The notes under the pieces: model-generated
Databases searched by the model: none
What the model was told of the DNA's origin: nothing
The model's input: only the letters and a program-made list of their open reading frames with translations
Made by a program: the position numbers and the translations under genes
Source of the DNA: Chitinophagaceae bacterium
GTDB taxonomy: Bacteria > Bacteroidota > Bacteroidia > Chitinophagales > Chitinophagaceae
Length of the DNA stretch: 22,998 bases
Assembly (NCBI GenBank): GCA_016719815.1
Contig: JADJYK010000024.1
Location: forward strand, 1-22,998
Direction of reading: 5' to 3'
Shown here: piece by piece, positions 16,405-22,998 of the stretch
Layout: every line of letters starts with the position of its first letter
Numbering within the stretch: position 1 is the stretch's first letter

Positions 16405-16760
16405 ATGGAACTTAAAATAATAAAAACAAAAAGCAATACAAGGAATACCTGGATTGGGTTGACAGGCAATTTGATAATCGTGTTAAGCCCGACAGCCCGG
16501 TAGGTGAAAAAGTGCAGGTGGCACTTTTGCTGATTAAGCAATATGAAGACCTGCATTATCCTGTTCCCGTACCGGACCCCATTGAAGTTATCAAACTAAA
16601 AATGCTGGACCTGGGTTTGAAGAATAAAGATCTGGTGGGTAAAGTGGGAAGTAAAGGTTATGTTTCTGCGCTTTTAAACAAACGCAAACCACTTACAATA
16701 GAGTTAGCAAGGCTTTTTCACAAAGAATTGAGTATTCCTGCTGAAGTTCTTTTAGCGTAA
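16405..16760 (+). CDS. higA: HigA-family antitoxin, one frameshift near the start
   Basis: The ATG at 16405 gives MELKIIKTK; one missing A in the 16427-16432 run shifts the frame, after which KQYKEYLDWVDRQFDNRVKP, then DSPVGEKVQVALLLIKQYED, then LHYPVPVPDPIEVIKLKMLD, then GLKNKDLVGKVGSKGYVSAL, then LNKRKPLTIELARLFHKELS, then IPAEVLLA follow. The C-terminal half is a helix-turn-helix of the Xre/HigA kind (LGLKNKDLVGKVGSKGYVSA and LLNKRKPLTIELARLFHK). About 118 residues. It should neutralise HigB and repress the operon. It is 2 nt downstream of higB, and a truncated copy lies ~870 nt upstream. An intrinsic terminator follows. Confidence 0.88.
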
Positions 16761-16847
16761 CTGGATCTCCGGTTCAATTATCCGGTAAGGGTAAAATAAA
16801 AAACCTTGTAAAAATTTGATTTACAAGGCTTCATTTTTCCGCTCCCC
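16422..16847 (+). repeat. Direct repeat copy 2 (higA plus terminator)
   Basis: Partner of 15546-15973. Both end with the same terminator hairpin and 'ttttccgctcccc'; sequences diverge on both outer sides. Confidence 0.8.
16804..16838 (+). terminator. Intrinsic terminator after higA
   Basis: CCTTGTAAA pairs with TTTACAAGG (9 bp, 7-nt loop), followed by 'cttcattttt'. Same hairpin as after the truncated copy, with the stem base weakened by one change. Confidence 0.78.
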
Positions 16848-16940
16848 TTATTGACGAAAGATGCAGCTATCAGCAATTATGGAACACCTTAAACATTTTG
16901 TAAATCAAAATATTAATAGCTTTAAAAAGCAGAGAGTCTT

Positions 16941-17396
16941 TTAGCCTAAAGAATCTATATACTTAACAATTAATTGAATCTGTTTCTTTTCTGATTCAGC
17001 AGATAGAATTTGGTCCATTACTTCAGTTTGCTCTCCTTTTGGTAATCTCTTAAACTTATTGAATACATCTGCATCTTTGAACACCTCTATAATTTTATTC
17101 TTATCAATACACTCTTTAGGATCGTCCAGGTATAAGGTTACTGATACAAAATCACCTCCCTTTTTATTAATGGCTTTGCGGATGCTGTCATTAATAGATA
17201 TGATTTTATCAGCACCCTTAATTGGGGCTAAGTTTCTTTTTTCAATTGTGTGACCATCAACGGACCCTGACACTTTTATTTCACCCCACTTTCCTTTGAT
17301 TTCTTTGGTTCCTGGAATTTCTAAATGATACGTCCAGGCACCCTTTCCGGGTACGTACTTCAGTTCAAGTCTTTTGTTTTTTACCAGATACTGCAT
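16941..17396 (-). CDS. DUF1905 / YdeI (OmdA)-like protein
   Basis: An intact 151-residue gene. The N-terminal half (AWTYHLEIPGTKEIKGKWGE, then IKVSGSVDGHTIEKRNLAPI, then ISINDSIRKAINKKGGDFVS, then VTLYLD) fits DUF1905, a small beta-barrel that usually begins 'W.Y..iP.....G..v.V.gtI.G' and ends 'G..V.V.ie.D'. The C-terminal helical part (IIEVFKDADVFNKFKRLPKG, EQTEVMDQILSAESEKKQIQ) resembles the OmdA/YdeI tail, where a helix pair reads 'F..L.p..r......I..ak..etr..Ri'. Some annotations call such proteins 'bacteriocin-protection'; their biochemical role is not established. It sits convergent to higA, 180 nt away. No clear promoter was seen upstream of its ATG. Confidence 0.75.
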   Translation of the reverse strand: MQYLVKNKRLELKYVPGKGAWTYHLEIPGTKEIKGKWGEIKVSGSVDGHTIEKRNLAPIKGADKIISINDSIRKAINKKGGDFVSVTLYLDDPKECIDKNKIIEVFKDADVFNKFKRLPKGEQTEVMDQILSAESEKKQIQLIVKYIDSLG

Positions 17397-17451
17397 AAAC
17401 CATTATTTGGTTTAGTATAAAAACAACAGGAAATTAGTATAGTTTAGAAAT

Positions 17452-17481
17452 AAAAAAAGGTTACACTATTAAAGTATAACC
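17452..17481 (-). terminator. Intrinsic terminator downstream of tRNA-Asn
   Basis: Read on the minus strand: GGTTATACT - TTAAT - AGTGTAACC (one mismatch), then seven T. It starts 18 nt after the tRNA-Asn 3' end. Confidence 0.72.
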
Positions 17482-17498
17482 GTTATATCTTTTTTCTG

Positions 17499-17572
17499 CT
17501 CCCCCTGTTGGACTTGAACCAACGACCCTCTGATTAACAGTCAGATGCTCTAACCAACTGAGCTAAGGAGGA
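17499..17572 (-). tRNA. tRNA-Asn (anticodon GTT)
   Basis: A full cloverleaf on the minus strand: acceptor TCCTCCT / AGGGGGA (two G-T pairs), D-arm GCTC-AGTTGGTTA-GAGC, anticodon arm TCTGA-CTGTTAA-TCAGA with anticodon GTT, variable GGGTC, T-arm GTTGG-TTCAAGT-CCAAC, discriminator G. CCA is not encoded. Sequences resembling its 3' end recur after both higA terminators. Confidence 0.95.
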
Positions 17573-17657
17573 ATACCTTTTCCGTTTAAGGGACTGCAAA
17601 AATAGGGGATATTCAGTCTTTGAACAAAAGCTGAACTGAAAAACAACAGAAAAATTA

Positions 17658-18451
17658 TCAGTTAACACCTGCCTCATACATTGAGCCAGAGGCCTCTATA
17701 ATATAAAACTTGCCTTTGGCAGACACCATAAACCGGGTTTTATCAAAAGGAACCACTCCCGCCTTTTGCCGGCCACCACTTACCAGTTCTGTAATGTACA
17801 AACTGCCGTCATTCTCAATAGTATATAGCTTGCCGGCCAAAGTGGCTCCGGCTATACTATTAGCCCATGCGTTACTTGTGCCTACCTTTTTCCTGTTGCC
17901 ATCTGCCTCGCTTGTTTGCTACAGACTGCCGTCTTTTTCAATACTGTATAATTTTCCGGCAGCTTCAAACAGGTGTTGGGTGCTGGCAAATTCAGCTTTC
18001 CCGATCCGGAGCTTCACCCCCGTATTGGCATTGGTAGCATACAGGGCACCATTTGATTCTATGGTAAAGAGATAACCATACGTGGCAATGCCCACTATGG
18101 TATTAGCCCAATCTCCGGCCTCCCCCTAATCTTTCCATTCTCCGCTGTCCGGGTTTATCCGGAACAGGCTGCCGTCCTTTCTATGGTGAAAACACTCTTG
18201 CTCCCGGCATATAACTGTACCGTATTGACATAACTCACTGTATCAATTTGTGACCATGTACCCGCTGTGGGATCTGTCTTATATAACTGGCCTGACTGCT
18301 CTATAGAATACAATACCCCGTTGGTGGCTGCGGCAAACTTAGTGTGTGACCATGTACCCGGAACGTTTACCTGCCGCCAGGTTACCGACTGCGCATGGAT
18401 TAGTATGCCAATAGCATTGCAGGCACCAGTAATAATATCTTTTGTTTTCAT
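17658..18451 (-). CDS. Secreted tachylectin-like repeat protein, frameshifted
   Basis: The start MKTKDIITGACNAIGILIHA then QSV is a probable signal peptide. The rest is about six imperfect ~45-residue repeats with the core 'LY.IE.DGSLY': GVLYSIEQSGQLYKTD, SVFTIER(DGSLF), YLFTIESNGALYATN, KLYSIEKDGSL, KLYTIENDGSLYITE, KFYIIEASGSMYEAGVN, each followed by a spacer with 'G.W' or a small-residue turn. This periodicity suggests a tachylectin-2-type beta-propeller, which in known members binds sugars; ligand binding here is inferred. About 264 codons; frameshifts near 18175-18195, 18128 and 17930. It begins 19 nt after the Rieske gene and may be the last gene of the hflX cluster. Confidence 0.72.
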
Positions 18452-18470
18452 TATGGTTATTTGATGAAAA

Positions 18471-18831
18471 TTAATGGAAGATATTAAACATACCACCTTT
18501 TTCTTCCATGCCTACATAAACAGCCTCATCCCTGATTTCCACAGGCCAATGCTTCAGGTAATAGCCTTCGCCACTTACATTCCGGCCATTCTGCATGCTG
18601 AACTTTATACCGGTGTAGCGGACAAACCACATGGCCCAGCGCATCTATATATCCACAGCCAGAATGCCGCCGGCATGTGGGCACTTATACGCAAATGCAA
18701 ACAATTTATCATTGTACCTGCCAACGCATATTTTCTTTCCAGTACTTCTGCAACTGTAATGCTATTTGCAGCAAAACTGCAGTTCATTAATATGGCCGGC
18801 CACTTTGTGCCAGGTAATTTTTTTCCGACAT
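18471..18831 (-). CDS. Rieske [2Fe-2S] protein, frameshifted
   Basis: The joined product, MSEKNY.WHKVAGHINELQF, then AANSITVAEV, then ICVGRYNDKLFAFAYKCPHA, then GGILA.GYIDALGHVVCPLH, then RYKFSMQNGRNVSGEGYYLK, then HWPVEIRDEAVYVGMEEKGG, then MFNIFH, has both cluster-binding motifs: CPHAGG (C-x-H) and CPLHRY (C-x2-H), 17-20 residues apart. About 120 residues, the size of small soluble Rieske ferredoxins or NirD-like subunits. No signal peptide, so probably cytoplasmic. Its partner oxidoreductase is not in the window. Frameshifts are near 18815, 18790, 18735, 18647 and 18618. The ATG shares its A with the hflX stop (TGATG), implying coupling. Confidence 0.82.
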
Positions 18832-20020
18832 CAGCACATGAATTCTGTTTTGTAGGGATACCTTTTATGCGGTAGCCTCTTTACCTTATCCAGTATCGTT
18901 TTACGGAGAGTGTTAAGATTTCTTCTCTCTATTGCCGCCACAAAACTGCGTTGTCATTAGTTTCATAATTCCACCTCTCATAGAGGTCCTGCAGCATTTC
19001 CTGTTTGGTATCGTCACCAAGCCATTGATCAAAAGTGGTTTGTTCGTAAAGGTCCATCTTATTGAATATAGTAAGAATAGGCTTATCTGGCGCACTTAGC
19101 TCCTGCAGGGTTTTGTTAACTACCGCAATCTTGGTCTTCATAATTGGGATGAGAGATATCCACCACATGCATAATATGTCGGCCTCCCGCACTTCATCCA
19201 ATGTGCTTTTAAACTCCACAAGGTGATGGGGCAGTTTGCGGATAAACCAACTGTATCGCTCAGTAAAAAGGGAGTGTTTTCATAAACCACTTTGCTTGTA
19301 GTTGTGTCGAGAGTGGCAAAAAGCTATTCTCGGCAAAAACATCCCTTTGCTTAGTAAATTCATCAGGGTACTCTACCCACATTGGTATAACCAACCAACG
19401 CCACATGTATGAATTCACCCCTGTTCCTTGCGCTGTGTGAATGCCTGTTTGTCTATTCCCGGAAAGCTTTTTGCGCAACAGTGGAAATTTTATCCCTACA
19501 ATACGGCGGTCGGTTTCAATCTCTGTTTCACCAGGTCCTCTTGTGCCTACCGCCACTCCAGCCTTTCCAGGTGTTTCCACATCCCACGCAGGCGGGGCAA
19601 AATATATTGATATTGTGCCAACTCCACTTGTGCCTTAGCTTGCGCAGCTTTATTCTTCGAGCAAACAATGTCGAGAATGAGGTCGTTGCAGTGAATAGTC
19701 TTTACCTTCAGGGTTTTTTTCAATATTGTTTATTTGAGCCCCGCCTGTCATCATCAAAATGATAATTCTGACATCCTTATCCTGAGATATTGCCGTATCT
19801 CTTCCAGTCTTCCTTTACTAATAAAAGTCCGGGTCGATGCGACAGTTTTTGGGTAAAGCGTTTAATCGTTACTGCTCCGGCAGTTTCCGCCTAGAAAGAG
19901 CCAGTCCTCAAGGTACCCTTGCACCTGTTGATCCGTTTTGATCCTGCTGTACCAGCCCCACCAGTACTGCTTTTCTTCGTTCTGTATTTTATTTCTTTTA
20001 TCAAGTATTTCAGAAAAATC
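18831..20020 (-). CDS. hflX: Ribosome-associated GTPase HflX, frameshifted
   Basis: HflX is a GTPase that binds the 50S subunit and splits stalled or hibernating ribosomes. The N-terminal domain shows TRTFISKGRLEEIRQYL; a glycine-rich linker is GTRGPGETEIETDRRIVG. The G domain has G1 in ALVGYTNVGKST (one base missing in the Lys codon), G3 SDTVGF then IRKLPHHLVE (one T missing), and G4 TIFNKMDLYE. The C-terminal end is NTLRKTILDKVKRLPHKRYP then YKTEFMC. About 390 codons. It is broken by many frameshifts (at least eight), so the start is not certain; no in-frame ATG was found and the right end is approximate. A TACCTTTG -7 box lies upstream. The stop overlaps the Rieske ATG. Confidence 0.85.
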
Positions 20021-20042
20021 CTCTCGATACCGAAAGGATATG

Positions 20043-20050
20043 CAAAGGTA
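20043..20050 (-). promoter_or_regulatory. -7 element of the hflX cluster
   Basis: TACCTTTG on the minus strand is an exact TAnnTTTG, just upstream of the hflX reading frame and downstream of the terminator at 20071-20105. A clear TTG -33 box is not visible. Confidence 0.45.
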
Positions 20051-20070
20051 AATTCACAATGACTTGAGAT

Positions 20071-20105
20071 AAAAAGCGGTTCGTTATTTACAAGAACCGC
20101 TTTTT
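20071..20105. terminator. Strong intrinsic terminator between the beta-barrel gene and hflX
   Basis: AAAAAGCGGTTC and GAACCGCTTTTT pair perfectly (12 bp) around an 11-nt loop. It lies 22 nt after the stop of the leftward beta-barrel gene; on the minus strand the stem ends in a T-run. The symmetric A/T tracts may make it bidirectional. Confidence 0.85.
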
Positions 20106-20127
20106 ATGATAAATAATGTAACGGCGA

Positions 20128-20845
20128 TTATAAACCGCTTAGTGTAAGGCCAATAGAGAAGGGCTGAACCGGGGCCAGAGCCATCTTTAAACAGCGGCAA
20201 CTGGTAGCTGCCATACAGGCTAAAATGCCCGTAACCAAGCCTCACCATACCGGATATTCTTGTTTTATTAAAGAACTGTTTGCTAGCCTCCTTCATCACA
20301 TAATCATTCAGCAAGTTGCCGTTTTTATCCTGCAGCTTGCGTTACGGGTGTGTGCATTTAGCAGGGTGCCCACTTTACACCTATAGCAGCTTTTACACCA
20401 CTTCCGGTTTCTTGGTTTGACGAAAAAGCGAAACTCAACCGGCGCTTCCAGGTAGACTGTTGCCAGTTTTGTTTTCTTGAAGTGGTTGGTGTCTGGAACA
20501 TTGGCAAAATGAATAGATGATGTATTTTCTTTTATACCCACATTGGTTTTAGTAAAGCGATATGACTGCTACCAATACCAGGGCCAATAGCAATACTGAG
20601 TTTTGGGTTCGTCTTAAAGGGAAAAATTTAAATACAAAATAGGCGTTGAAACTCTTTGACAACCCCTTTGATTGATGGTATCTGGAATGCCAGCCCAGTT
20701 TGTATAGCCCAGTTGCAGCATCAGGTGGTTTGCCCTGTTGCCAAGGTTGGGCTTTTCTTTTCTTTCCAGAGGGTGTAGGGGTTTCCTGCAGCATATACTC
20801 CTGACACTAAAAACAACTGATTACTAATGCAAAAATCTTCTTCAT
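20128..20845 (-). CDS. Outer-membrane beta-barrel protein, frameshifted
   Basis: The start MKKIFALVIS...FLVSGVYAAG is a signal peptide. Joined frames then show alternating amphipathic beta-strands: LGWHSRY/GIPDTINQ, GLSKSFNAYFVFKF, NPKLSIAIGPGIGSSHIA, TKLATVYLEAPVEFRF, VKAAIGVKVGTLLNAHT, NKTRISGMVRLGYGHFSLYG, SYQLPLFKDG and the end FSIGLTLSGL. This fits the PorT/outer-membrane beta-barrel family common in Bacteroidota (GxxxG turns, 'PxEFRF', C-terminal 'iGLtLSGL'). The stop is at 20128, about 239 codons. Frameshifts are numerous (near 20160, 20345, 20385, 20425, 20560, 20620, 20725 and 20815). It is transcribed alone between the tRNA and hflX, and ends in a strong terminator. Confidence 0.78.
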
Positions 20846-20925
20846 GGTAAGACTTGAGGGCATCATAAAATATATTTTTTCTTTCGGTTAAAGATTGGTT
20901 AAGAAGGTACATCACTAATATTTAC

Positions 20926-20933
20926 TATTTTTG
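20926..20933 (+). promoter_or_regulatory. -7 element for the CAT-anticodon tRNA
   Basis: TATTTTTG, an exact TAnnTTTG, lies 33 nt before the tRNA 5' end. No obvious -33 TTG at the usual spacing. Confidence 0.4.
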
Positions 20934-20966
20934 CAACCCTAACCGTTTCCAAAAACTAACCGGAAT

Positions 20967-21041
20967 GGACCCTTAGCTCAGACGGTTAGAGCATCTGACT
21001 CATAATCAGAGGGTCGCTGGTTCGATCCCAGCAGAAATCCA
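20967..21041 (+). tRNA. tRNA with CAT anticodon (Met, or Ile2), poorly matched acceptor stem
   Basis: D-arm GCTC-AGACGGTTA-GAGC, anticodon arm TCTGA-CTCATAA-TCAGA (CAT), variable GGGTC, T-arm GCTGG-TTCGATC-CCAGC. The acceptor is odd: 5' GGACCCT faces 3' AGAAATCC, so only the outer three pairs form and the 3' strand is one base too long; AGGGTCC would be expected. CCA is not encoded. The sequence error hypothesis is the simplest, but a damaged gene is possible. Confidence 0.88.
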
Positions 21042-21052
21042 CTTAAGCGCGA

Positions 21053-21088
21053 GGGTTTCCAAACAATACCAATTTGAAACCCTTTTTT
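21053..21088 (+). terminator. Intrinsic terminator after the CAT-anticodon tRNA
   Basis: GGGTTTC-(c)-AAA pairs with TTT-GAAACCC (10 bp with one bulge) and is followed by six T. Confidence 0.8.
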
Positions 21089-21196
21089 CATTTGTAAAAA
21101 TCATTAGCTACCACCAAAGGGGTAAGAAGGACAAACCTGTTCATGCTTACAGTTATAGAACCTATTTCATCTCCTTTTATCTAACAAATTCTTTAT

Positions 21197-22154
21197 TTAT
21201 GCTTTGACGGGTTCGGTAACAGCTGTCACTTCCTCACGAACTAGTAACCAGTCAACCCTATTCATATTTCTCTTCGCCTTCAGCAAGGGAAGCCTAACAC
21301 TGTCTGGTACAGCCTGAAACAGGTTTAGCGGGCACAATTCCGGATGGTTCGCTTCTATCTCCACATTGGCGATGGAAGTGAGATAATCCCGCCATGCTGT
21401 TTTATTGCTGGTGGGTAGAGACGGTTATCGTTGGGCATTGTTACGGTAAGCACGGTGGTGTTGCGGTCGATGCGGGCTAAATCGCCTGTACCTCTTTGGC
21501 ATTACCAGCACCACTTTCCATACTTTAATGGCACAGTAATATTGCCACCAGCAGCTATTATTCAGCAATCCGTTGGCATTATAACCACCACGTCCATAGC
21601 CGCTGGTGGCAATGTAAGCTTCGCTGTTGCCCCCCAGAAGGGTGCGTTGCGTACATAATCTTCCAACCCTCCCATGGGCCCTGGTTGAGGTTTGAAAGCC
21701 GCGGAATCATATTGGTCATCAGAAAGGTGGAGCTGTTGGCAGCCACGGCGGTGGCACACGGTCGCCAGACGGACAATTGTGTCCCCGGTCGAAACCTGTG
21801 CCGTTGTAGTGGGCATCTTCAACACGAAACCAGCCAGCAGGAAGACTGGCATCGGCACGAAAATCATCTTGTCGCGGAGTGTTGCCCATATCTTCGCTCT
21901 GCAGGTGCCAGGCTGCCCATAAAGGTATTGCACGGCCGCTGCTGTAGCCAAGTCGATAGTAAGTGTTGGCTTTTAAATAATTTTCGGGATATGAGGCTGA
22001 TGGTCGCGCATTGGTTGGATTACCCGGGCGCAAATAGGATCATTTTCGCCAACCACCACTGGTGGAATAGGTGCTGGTGGGGCTGCTATCCGAACCTCTT
22101 TACAGGCAGCCAGAGAAACAGCACTGCTCACAGCCACGAGTATATTCGCAGCAT
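21197..22154 (-). CDS. DNA/RNA non-specific endonuclease (NUC family), predicted lipoprotein, frameshifted
   Basis: The start MLRIYSWLAVSSAVSLAACK has a lipoprotein signal with lipobox SLAAC (one frameshift inside). The catalytic core reads FRVEDAHYNGTGFDRGHNCP with the DRGH signature (catalytic His), then SSTFLMTNMIPQ.PNLNQGP then WEGLEDYV, where the Asn of 'NMxPQ.....N...W' would bind the Mg2+. Later parts are EAYIATGGYGRGGY, ITVPLKYWKVVLVMPKGTGD, TVLTVTMPNDNRLYP and NKTAWRDYLTSIANVEI, ending TEPVKA at 21197. About 319 codons is normal. Frameshifts are near 22115, 22020, 21775, 21690, 21600, 21495 and 21420. The export signal suggests extracellular or periplasmic nucleic-acid breakdown. The 108 nt between its stop and the tRNA terminator hold nothing I can name. 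Confidence 0.86.
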
Positions 22155-22363
22155 TTCTATGGTAAGCGTAAGAAGGGATTTAGAAACTTGGTTTTCTTTT
22201 AATGTTTGAAAATGCAGGGTATTTAAGAGATGGCCAAATGATGATCTGTCTGGGTCCGATATAAACATTAATACTTCATTATTACGGATTATCTTATAAA
22301 ATTATTGCGCCGCGACTTGTTCTTGCCACACCGAAGAAATGACAGTGAAGCTCTTCTGCACTA

Positions 22364-22965
22364 CTATTTATTTAGCTTCCGTTGTTCCCCGCACACCCAC
22401 CATAAGCTTTTTATATTGCCACGCCATTGCGGCAACATTCTCACCAGCATTATTTCTTTCTTTAGTTGCAGTGCTGTAATTCCAATCGCCACATAAAACA
22501 ACCACACAATAGGTTGTGGTAAAAAGAAAGCCAGCACAAGGAATATAGCCTGCGATATGGCCGCCAGTTTGGCCATATAAGTATGAAAACCCGAAGGTCT
22601 TGCATCCAGAAAGCATAACTCCGTTTGCACCAGAAACAGTGCAAATAATGCTCCTCTACGTGAATAAGATGTGAACGGATAAAACAGGATGTACTACAAA
22701 TAAATGCAATGTGGCAGCAAATACGGTAAGATCATCCCCGATGGAATCGAGCTCTTGAAGCAAACTTGCTGGTTACTTTGTATTTCCTCGCAAGAAATCC
22801 ATCAATCGAATCTGCCAAAAACTTGGATTACCAGTAACCATACTTAAACAACTGGACATTGTCTGAAAAAGAAGCGCCATCAATACCGGTGCCGTGCTAA
22901 ACACCCTGTACATGGTGATGCCGTTAATAATATAATAGCTGGATGCGATGATGACGGTGTTGCAT
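22364..22965 (-). CDS. CDP-alcohol phosphatidyltransferase family protein, frameshifted
   Basis: An inner-membrane enzyme family that joins a CDP-activated lipid to an alcohol (e.g. glycerol-phosphate or inositol). Joined frames give SYYIINGITMYRVFSTAPVL, then MALLFSDNVQLFKYGYW, then LADSIDGFLARKYKVTSKF, then ASELDSIGDDLTVFAATLH, covering the signature D-x2-DGxxAR-x8-G-x3-D-x3-D, except that the Gly is read as Ala (GCT). Three further hydrophobic stretches follow (HLFVVHPV; AISQAIFLVLAFFLPQP; IVWLFYVAIGITAL), and it ends RGNIKSLWWVCGEQRKLNK at 22364. About 200 codons. Frameshifts are near 22950, 22875, 22800, 22760 and 22655. The start (ATG 22965) is approximate. The 209-nt gap 22155-22363 shows no supported gene or clear promoter. 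Confidence 0.78.
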
Positions 22966-22998
22966 ATACCAGCAATGAAGCAAAGCTACGCATGAAAT

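Noticed and set aside
15546..16847. Insertion sequence flanked by direct repeats
   Set aside because: No transposase and no terminal inverted repeats; the repeats are copies of higA itself.
18474..18875. 133-codon plus-strand ORF
   Set aside because: It is the antisense shadow of the Rieske gene, whose CPHAGG and CPLHRY motifs are on the minus strand.
21685..22209. 174-codon plus-strand ORF
   Set aside because: Antisense to the DRGH nuclease; its composition and lack of motifs mark it as a shadow.

Overview
The window looks like a chromosomal stretch of a Bacteroidota bacterium, probably near Chitinophagaceae. Three things point that way. The protein families are typical (ORF6N protein, FN3 lipoprotein, HigB/HigA of the 'THAEYDKID' type, NlpC/P60 plus dipeptide epimerase, outer-membrane beta-barrel). 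There are repeated TAnnTTTG -7 promoter elements. The tRNA genes do not encode CCA. Almost every long gene is split by one-base insertions or deletions, often in homopolymers, while its protein homology runs on in another frame. I read most of these as uncorrected sequencing errors, so I give whole-gene spans and note the frameshifts.

Left part (1-3100, minus strand): gmk, then a CNNM/CBS hemolysin-like membrane protein, tatC and the start of rpiB, all in one direction. Next (3220-6103, plus): a secreted protein with an HEMGH zinc-binding motif, a protein with NHL-like segments, and a family 2 glycosyltransferase interrupted by a REP-like palindrome. Then come an FN3-domain lipoprotein (6385-7694) and an ORF6N-domain protein (7773-8376).

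Middle (8377-13865, minus): a translationally coupled NlpC/P60 endopeptidase and Tat-signal dipeptide epimerase, which look like a murein-peptide recycling pair. Upstream of them are a small lipoprotein with three copies of a KKDQWAD repeat and a compact lrp/asnC - wzz - O-antigen-ligase cluster. The lrp upstream region carries a palindrome, a direct repeat and a good promoter facing away from lrp. That promoter leads into an unusual 203-nt RNA (14025-14227): it has a tRNA acceptor stem, Leu-like D-arm and T-arm, but an extra ~130 nt of structured sequence, and is followed by an intrinsic terminator. It is the most interesting object here.

Right part: a serine beta-lactamase-family hydrolase (14396-15547); a duplicated higA, the first copy truncated, around a complete higBA toxin-antitoxin operon (15546-16850); a DUF1905/YdeI-like protein; tRNA-Asn; a coupled hflX - Rieske protein - tachylectin-like repeat protein cluster; an outer-membrane beta-barrel gene; a tRNA with CAT anticodon and an ill-matched acceptor stem; a DNA/RNA non-specific endonuclease lipoprotein; and a CDP-alcohol phosphatidyltransferase. 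I saw no CRISPR array, no transposase and no rRNA.
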